Source: PHBD01 sp964578535
Lineage (GTDB): Bacteria > Desulfobacterota > Syntrophia > Syntrophales > PHBD01
Direction of reading: 5' to 3'
Assembly: GCA_964578535.1 (NCBI GenBank)
Contig: CAZODI010000008.1
Span: 32,073 to 96,072 of the forward strand
Length of the DNA stretch: 64,000 nt
The first letter of the stretch is position 1. Every line of letters begins with the position of its first letter. Below are positions 60,701 through 64,000 of this stretch, piece by piece. The notes below the pieces were generated by a model. It had not been told where the DNA came from. It was given only the letters and a program-made list of their open reading frames with translations, and made no database searches. The position numbers were made by a program, and so were the translations under genes.

Positions 60701-60821
60701 GATGCCGGAGCTCCACGGAGCCGGGCGGAACACGTCTTTCGCAGAGGTCGAACTCGGATTCACCCGGGAGCTGGCCATCGCGGAGGCCTGCCGCTGCCTG
60801 CGCTGCGACGCGGAAGTATAA
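57765..60821 (+). CDS. hydB: HydB-NfnB/GltD-like fusion flavoprotein
   Basis: 1018 residues in three parts. (1) 1-100: 2Fe-2S thioredoxin-like domain (GGTGCHASG, GCNGFC). (2) 105-520: NuoF-like FMN/NADH domain (GRGGAGFPTGLKW, ADEGDPGAFMDRS) with the 4Fe-4S motif C455, C458, C461 (SCGKCTPCREG). (3) 530-1018: an NfnB/glutamate-synthase small-subunit-like module with CQNTCPIGMDVPAYI, CGRVCDHKCQSKC, FAD motif AVVGAGPAGLTAARD and NAD(P) motif AVIGGGNSAIDAARCAKR. This suggests flavin-based coupling of NADH, NADPH and ferredoxin. Start: ATG 11 nt after AAGGAGG. Confidence 0.93.
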   Translation: MKVFRSHLLLCGGTGCHASGSLAVKKALVAELMKRNLAEEIKLVETGCNGFCAQGPIMVVYPEGVIYMMIKPEDVPELVEEHMVKGRVLERLLYREPTTEAVIPTMQEIPFFALQELRVLRNRGLIDPERIEEYIARDGYAGMAKALTELSSADIIQTMLDSGLRGRGGAGFPTGLKWKFCSTSPGDIKYVLCNADEGDPGAFMDRSVLEADPHAVLEGMVIAAKAIGAHHGYIYCRAEYPLAIHRLNIAINQAKDMGLLGKDILGTGFDFDLEIYQGAGAFVCGEETALMTSIEGKRGMPRPRPPFPAVAGLWQRPSVLNNVETFANVAQIILKGAAWHAGVGSEKSKGTKVFALTGDVNNVGLVEVPMGTPLGTIVYDIGGGIPKNKKFKAAQLGGPSGGCIPVQHLNAPVDYEKVAELGAIMGSGGLIVMNEDNCAVDMARFFMDFCQDESCGKCTPCREGTKRMLEILTNIAHGKGKEGDIELLEEMAGIIKDASLCGLGQTAPNPVLSTIRYFRNEYEEHIRDKHCRAAVCSSLFKSPCQNTCPIGMDVPAYIGLIRAERFEDAYKVLLKTNPFPSVCGRVCDHKCQSKCRRGKMDEPIAIKFLKRFITDSAPRPEVSPVPVTRKEKIAVVGAGPAGLTAARDLALRGYAVTVFEELPDPGGMLRWAIPSYRLPRNILAGEIDDIRRLGVEIRCNVRVGKDLPFDKLGNDFDYVYLATGAHKSTKMDVPGEDLQGVWGGVEFLRAFNLDENAWMKGTRTLGSKVAVIGGGNSAIDAARCAKRMGADVTILYRRERKEMPAAEEEVTAALDEDIKIEFLAAPLRIEGKDGKVSGITCERMKLGDFDRSGRKRPIPIPGSEFTLSVDAVVAAIGQVPDMAFVPKDSGVVINKWTCYDLAKGSKSRTTNPKFYAGGDAVTGPDTVIGAIAAGHQAAADIDAGIRTAAGEPAWEAPVEEKIDVPLIIDEETQEAPQTKMPELHGAGRNTSFAEVELGFTRELAIAEACRCLRCDAEV

Positions 60822-60868
60822 ATGTTCCTTCACCGGAGTCTATCGATAGAACATCACGGAGGACATGC

Positions 60869-62662
60869 ATGTCACAAGTAACCCTGACCATAGACAACCA
60901 GAAAGTCAGCGTGGAGACGGGGACGACGATCCTGAACGCCGCGAAGCAGGCGGGCATCCGGATCCCCACCCTCTGCGCCTGGCAGGAAATCGGACACACC
61001 CCCGGCGCCTGCCGGGTCTGCATGGTGGAGGTGGAGGGCCAGCGGGGCCTCATCGCCTCCTGCGTATTCCCCGTCAGCGAGGGGATGGTCGTCCGGACGA
61101 CGAATGACCGGGTCCGGAACGCCCGGAGGCTGGTCGTGGAACTGCTCCTGTCCAACCATCCCCAGGAGTGCAACTTCTGCGTCCGCAACGGCAACTGCGA
61201 GCTCCAGAGGGTCGCCGAAATGGTGGGCGTCCGCTCGATGCGGTTCGACGTCCCCGAGTCCTTCCCGGAGAGCATGATCGACCGGTCCAGCCCGTCCATC
61301 GTCCGGGACAACCGCAAGTGCATCAACTGCCACCGCTGCATCACCGTCTGCGAATCCGTCCAGTCGGTGAGCGTCCTGACGCCGTCCTACCGGGGCAGCG
61401 ACGTCCGGGTCACCCCGGCCTTCAACCTGCCCCTGATCGAGTCCACCTGCGTCGCCTGCGGCCAGTGCATCCTCGCCTGCCCCGTGGGAGCCCTCTATGA
61501 AAAGGACGACGTGGACTCCGTCTGGGAGGCCCTCCAGGATCCGACCAAGCACGTCGTCGTCCAGGAGGCCCCGGCCATCCGGGCCGCCCTGGGCGAGGAA
61601 TTCGGCCTGCCCCCGGGATCCCTCGTAACGGGCAAGATGATCGCAGCACTGCGGCGCCTGGGCTTCGACAAGGTCTTCGATACGAACTTCACCGCCGACC
61701 TGACGATCATCGAGGAAGGCAACGAACTCCTGAAGCGGGTCAAGGAGGGGGGCACGCTGCCCATGATCACTTCCTGCAGCCCTGGATGGATCAAGTTCTG
61801 CGAGCACTTCTACCCGGACCTGCTGGCCCACCTGTCCACCTGCAAGTCGCCCCAGCAGATGTTCGGGGCCCTGGCAAAGACCTATTACGCCGAGACGGCC
61901 GGCGTCGATCCGAAAGATGTCATTGTCGTTTCCATCATGCCCTGCACGGCCAAGAAGTTCGAGGCCTCCCGGCCGGAGATGAACTCCAGCGGCTTCCGGG
62001 ACGTGGACTATGTCCTCACGACCCGGGAACTGGGCCGGATGATCAAGGAAGCGGGCATCGACTTCCTCAACCTGCCGGACGAGGATTACGACGCCCCCAT
62101 GGGCGAGTACACCGGCGCGGGGACGATCTTCGGCGCCACCGGCGGCGTCATGGAGGCGGCCCTCCGGACGGTCTACGCGGTGGTGACCGGCGAGAACCTG
62201 CCGAGTCTCGACATCACTCCGGTCCGCGGTCTGGACGGGGTCAAGGAGGCGGCACTCACGGTCGGCCCCCTGGGCGAGGTGAAAGTGGCCGTCGCCCACG
62301 GCCTCTCGAACGCCCGGAAGCTGATGGACCTGATCCGGGCGGGTAAGGCGAACTACGCCTTCATCGAGATCATGTGCTGCCCCGGCGGCTGCATCGCCGG
62401 CGGCGGGGAGCCGATCCCGACCAATAACGAGATCCGGCGCCTCCGCTCGGAGGCTCTCTACCGGGACGACGGGGAGGTCCAGGCGCTCCGACAGTCCCAC
62501 GAGAATCCGTCGATCACGAAGATCTACGAGGTCTTCCTGAAGGAGCCCCTGGGCCACAAGTCCCATGAGCTTCTGCACACACACTATACGCAGCGGGGAA
62601 CCGACGTGCCCCACCGGGCCTACGAAGGTTCGTGGGAGGATCCTCACCACCCGTCAAACTGA
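60869..62662 (+). CDS. hydA: [FeFe] hydrogenase catalytic subunit HydA
   Basis: 597 residues: 2Fe-2S (CRVCMVEVEGQRG), His-Cys3 4Fe-4S (HPQECNFCVRNGNC), two 4Fe-4S (CINCHRCITVC, CVACGQCILAC), then H-cluster motifs L1 TSCSPGW (C303, S304), L2 MPCTAKKFE (C359) and L3 MCCPGGCIAGGGEP (C503, C504, C508). C-terminal small-subunit-like helix. Group A3, trimeric, probably electron-bifurcating. L1 has one Cys instead of the TSCC pair and L3 has Cys where Ala is common. GGAGG, 7 nt from ATG. Confidence 0.95.
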   Translation: MSQVTLTIDNQKVSVETGTTILNAAKQAGIRIPTLCAWQEIGHTPGACRVCMVEVEGQRGLIASCVFPVSEGMVVRTTNDRVRNARRLVVELLLSNHPQECNFCVRNGNCELQRVAEMVGVRSMRFDVPESFPESMIDRSSPSIVRDNRKCINCHRCITVCESVQSVSVLTPSYRGSDVRVTPAFNLPLIESTCVACGQCILACPVGALYEKDDVDSVWEALQDPTKHVVVQEAPAIRAALGEEFGLPPGSLVTGKMIAALRRLGFDKVFDTNFTADLTIIEEGNELLKRVKEGGTLPMITSCSPGWIKFCEHFYPDLLAHLSTCKSPQQMFGALAKTYYAETAGVDPKDVIVVSIMPCTAKKFEASRPEMNSSGFRDVDYVLTTRELGRMIKEAGIDFLNLPDEDYDAPMGEYTGAGTIFGATGGVMEAALRTVYAVVTGENLPSLDITPVRGLDGVKEAALTVGPLGEVKVAVAHGLSNARKLMDLIRAGKANYAFIEIMCCPGGCIAGGGEPIPTNNEIRRLRSEALYRDDGEVQALRQSHENPSITKIYEVFLKEPLGHKSHELLHTHYTQRGTDVPHRAYEGSWEDPHHPSN

Positions 62663-62684
62663 CCGGCCGGATAAAAAAAGCGTC

Positions 62685-62721
62685 AAGAAGGGGGATGGAC
62701 TTCAGTCTGTCCCCCTTTCTT
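62685..62721. repeat. GC palindrome between hydA and tctA
   Basis: AAGAA-GGGGGA, GACT-TC-AGTC, TCCCCC-TTTCTT: long interrupted stem between convergent genes. The GGGGGA...TCCCCC arms match the other family members. It probably also serves as a terminator for both sides; a T-run lies beyond it on the minus strand. Confidence 0.75.
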
Positions 62722-64000
62722 ATGGTCCTTCGGTGCGACGCGGCGGGACCCCTTTCCGCACACGGAAAAAGGAGAGCACCAGGAGGAGCACACAGACGAT
62801 CATGGCCCCCAGGGCGATCGGGCGGGTGAAGAAGATGGAGAAGTCGCCGCCGGAGATGAGCAGCGACCGGCGCAGATTCACCTCCAGCATGGGTCCGAGG
62901 ACGAACGCCAGGATCAGCGGAGCCGCCTCGTAGCCTCCCCGTTTCAGGAAGAAGCCGGCAACGCCGAAGACCACCATCACGCCGATGTCGAAGACGCTGT
63001 TGTTGATGGAATAGGCGCCGACGACACACAGCAGGAGGATCAGCGGATACAGGACCCGGTCGGGGATCCGGAGGACCTGGACCCACAGGGGGATGAGGGG
63101 CAGGTTCAGGACGAGCAGCATGGCGTTGCCGATGTACATGCTGCCCACGACGCCCCAGAAGATGTCCGGATGATCCCGGATCAGCAGGGGCCCCGGCTGG
63201 ATGCCGTGAACCAGGAAAGCCCCGAACAGGACGGCCAGGACGACGTTCGGCGGGATGCCCAGGGTGAAGAGCGGGATGAAGGACGTGGAGGCGGCGGCAT
63301 TGTTCGCCGCCTCGGGGGCCGCCACCCCCTCGATGGCCCCCCGGCCGAACCGCTCCGGCTCCCTCGCGATCCGCCTTTCCATGCCGTAGGATACGAATGT
63401 GGAGAGAACGGGCCCGCCGCCGGGCAGCAGGCCCAGGAAGAACCCCGTCAGGGTTCCCCGGACGATGGCCCACCGGGCCTGCAGCCAGTCCTGGCGGCTC
63501 GGGAAAAGGCTCCGGATCTTCACCTTCAGGATTCTGCCGAAGGACGCCTGATCCAGCCGGTTCAGGACCTCCGCGACGCCGAATAGCCCCATGGCGAGCG
63601 GAGCCACCCCGATCCCCTCGAACAGGTTGATCACCCCGAAGGTCATCCGCTGCTCCGCCGTGATCGGATCCAGGCCGACGCCGCTCAGGATGAGGCCGAG
63701 AACGGCCATGATCCCCGCCTTGAGCGGCGATCCCGGGGCCAGGTACGTGACGAACGTGAACCCCATGAGGATGATGGCGAAATATTCCGGCGGCCCGAAC
63801 TTAAGGGCCACGGAAGACAGGGGCCCGGCGATCAGATGCAGACCGACGATTCCGGCGGTGCCGGCGATGAAGGACCCGAAGGCGCCGATCCCCAGGGCGG
63901 AGCCCGCCCGGCCCTGGCGGGCCATCTGGTAGCCGTCCAGGCACGTCACGACGGAGGCCGTCTCCCCCGGGACGTTCACCAGAATCGAAGTGGTGGAGCC
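62720..64000 (-). CDS. tctA: TctA-family tripartite carboxylate transporter (5' end beyond window)
   Basis: At least 426 residues of the 12-TM TctA family. GSTTSILVNVPGE is visible at the right edge (frame open to 64000), then GSFIAGTAGIVGLH, LGLILSGVGLDP, LPGGGPVLSTFVSYGMERR and a hydrophobic C-terminus. Forms the large membrane subunit of tripartite tricarboxylate or related anion transporters with TctB and the binding protein TctC, presumably encoded outside. Convergent with hydA, 57 bases apart. Confidence 0.92.
   Translation of the reverse strand, partial: GSTTSILVNVPGETASVVTCLDGYQMARQGRAGSALGIGAFGSFIAGTAGIVGLHLIAGPLSSVALKFGPPEYFAIILMGFTFVTYLAPGSPLKAGIMAVLGLILSGVGLDPITAEQRMTFGVINLFEGIGVAPLAMGLFGVAEVLNRLDQASFGRILKVKIRSLFPSRQDWLQARWAIVRGTLTGFFLGLLPGGGPVLSTFVSYGMERRIAREPERFGRGAIEGVAAPEAANNAAASTSFIPLFTLGIPPNVVLAVLFGAFLVHGIQPGPLLIRDHPDIFWGVVGSMYIGNAMLLVLNLPLIPLWVQVLRIPDRVLYPLILLLCVVGAYSINNSVFDIGVMVVFGVAGFFLKRGGYEAAPLILAFVLGPMLEVNLRRSLLISGGDFSIFFTRPIALGAMIVCVLLLVLSFFRVRKGVPPRRTEGP

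Noticed and set aside
62720..64000. TctA-like gene lacking an N-terminus
   Set aside because: Not a pseudogene: the frame is open to the window edge and continues with a family motif (GSTTSILVNVPGE).
1..64000. CRISPR arrays, tRNA, rRNA, insertion sequences or prophage
   Set aside because: No spaced identical repeats, cloverleaf sequences or transposase motifs were seen; only the 8-bp, 120-bp and palindromic repeats listed.

Overview
The window reads as a chromosome segment of a GC-rich anaerobic Desulfobacterota bacterium, most like the syntrophic Syntrophia/Syntrophales. This is an inference from gene content: a trimeric-type [FeFe] hydrogenase operon, a selenocysteine formate dehydrogenase, beta-oxidation-type enzymes (dienoyl-CoA isomerase and reductase relatives), a lipopolysaccharide/RpoN cluster in the order usual for delta-proteobacteria, and many PAS, roadblock and MglA-type signalling proteins. 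About 63 protein genes are supported. I saw no rRNA, tRNA, CRISPR array, insertion sequence or prophage.

Layout. 1-8.1 kb: a eukaryote-type hexokinase running off the left edge, a PAS/LuxR regulator, an M50 protease, a membrane cyclase-like protein, a YhhN protein, and an iron-sulfur/DapB-like pair. 8.2-10.2 kb: a J-domain/Crp-family operon with a small membrane protein behind it. 10.4-18.6 kb: a ten-gene co-directional cluster coding for an MglA-type GTPase, three roadblock-type proteins, two copies of a tiny conserved protein, a zinc ribbon, a DUF3426 membrane protein and a GAF-PilB secretion/pilus ATPase. A perfect CRP-type palindrome precedes this cluster at class II spacing, and a second one ends the crp-like gene. 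19-32 kb: a mosaic of small units (exported FlgO-like protein, FadH-like flavoenzyme, methyltransferase/ATPase pair, metallo-beta-lactamase-fold proteins, HDOD, GH15-like protein, TetR unit, Yip1, dienoyl-CoA isomerase). 32.5-34.1 kb: two lipoprotein/envelope paralogues behind a sigma-54 promoter.

34.2-43.3 kb: the formate dehydrogenase, read through an in-frame UGA with a textbook SECIS hairpin, then an exported protein, a nitroreductase, a TPR-CHAT lipoprotein, a methyltransferase and an M23 peptidase. 43.3-54.0 kb: a long leftward run xerD, TPR, kdsA, kdsC, lptC, lptA, lptB, rpoN, hpf, ptsN, hprK, rapZ that joins envelope biogenesis to nitrogen-PTS/sigma-54 control. 54.2-62.7 kb: a rightward hydrogenase operon. 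Five accessory genes (DRTGG, HATPase, DRTGG, PHP, HATPase) precede hydC, a 2Fe-2S ferredoxin, a hydB fused to an NfnB/GltD-like NADPH module, and hydA. An intrinsic terminator sits inside the operon. The right edge cuts a TctA-type transporter.

The most unusual points are the HydB-NfnB fusion, the regulatory prefix with its internal terminator, the duplicated roadblock/small-protein module under an apparent CRP-type promoter, and a dispersed family of GC-rich palindromes at gene ends.
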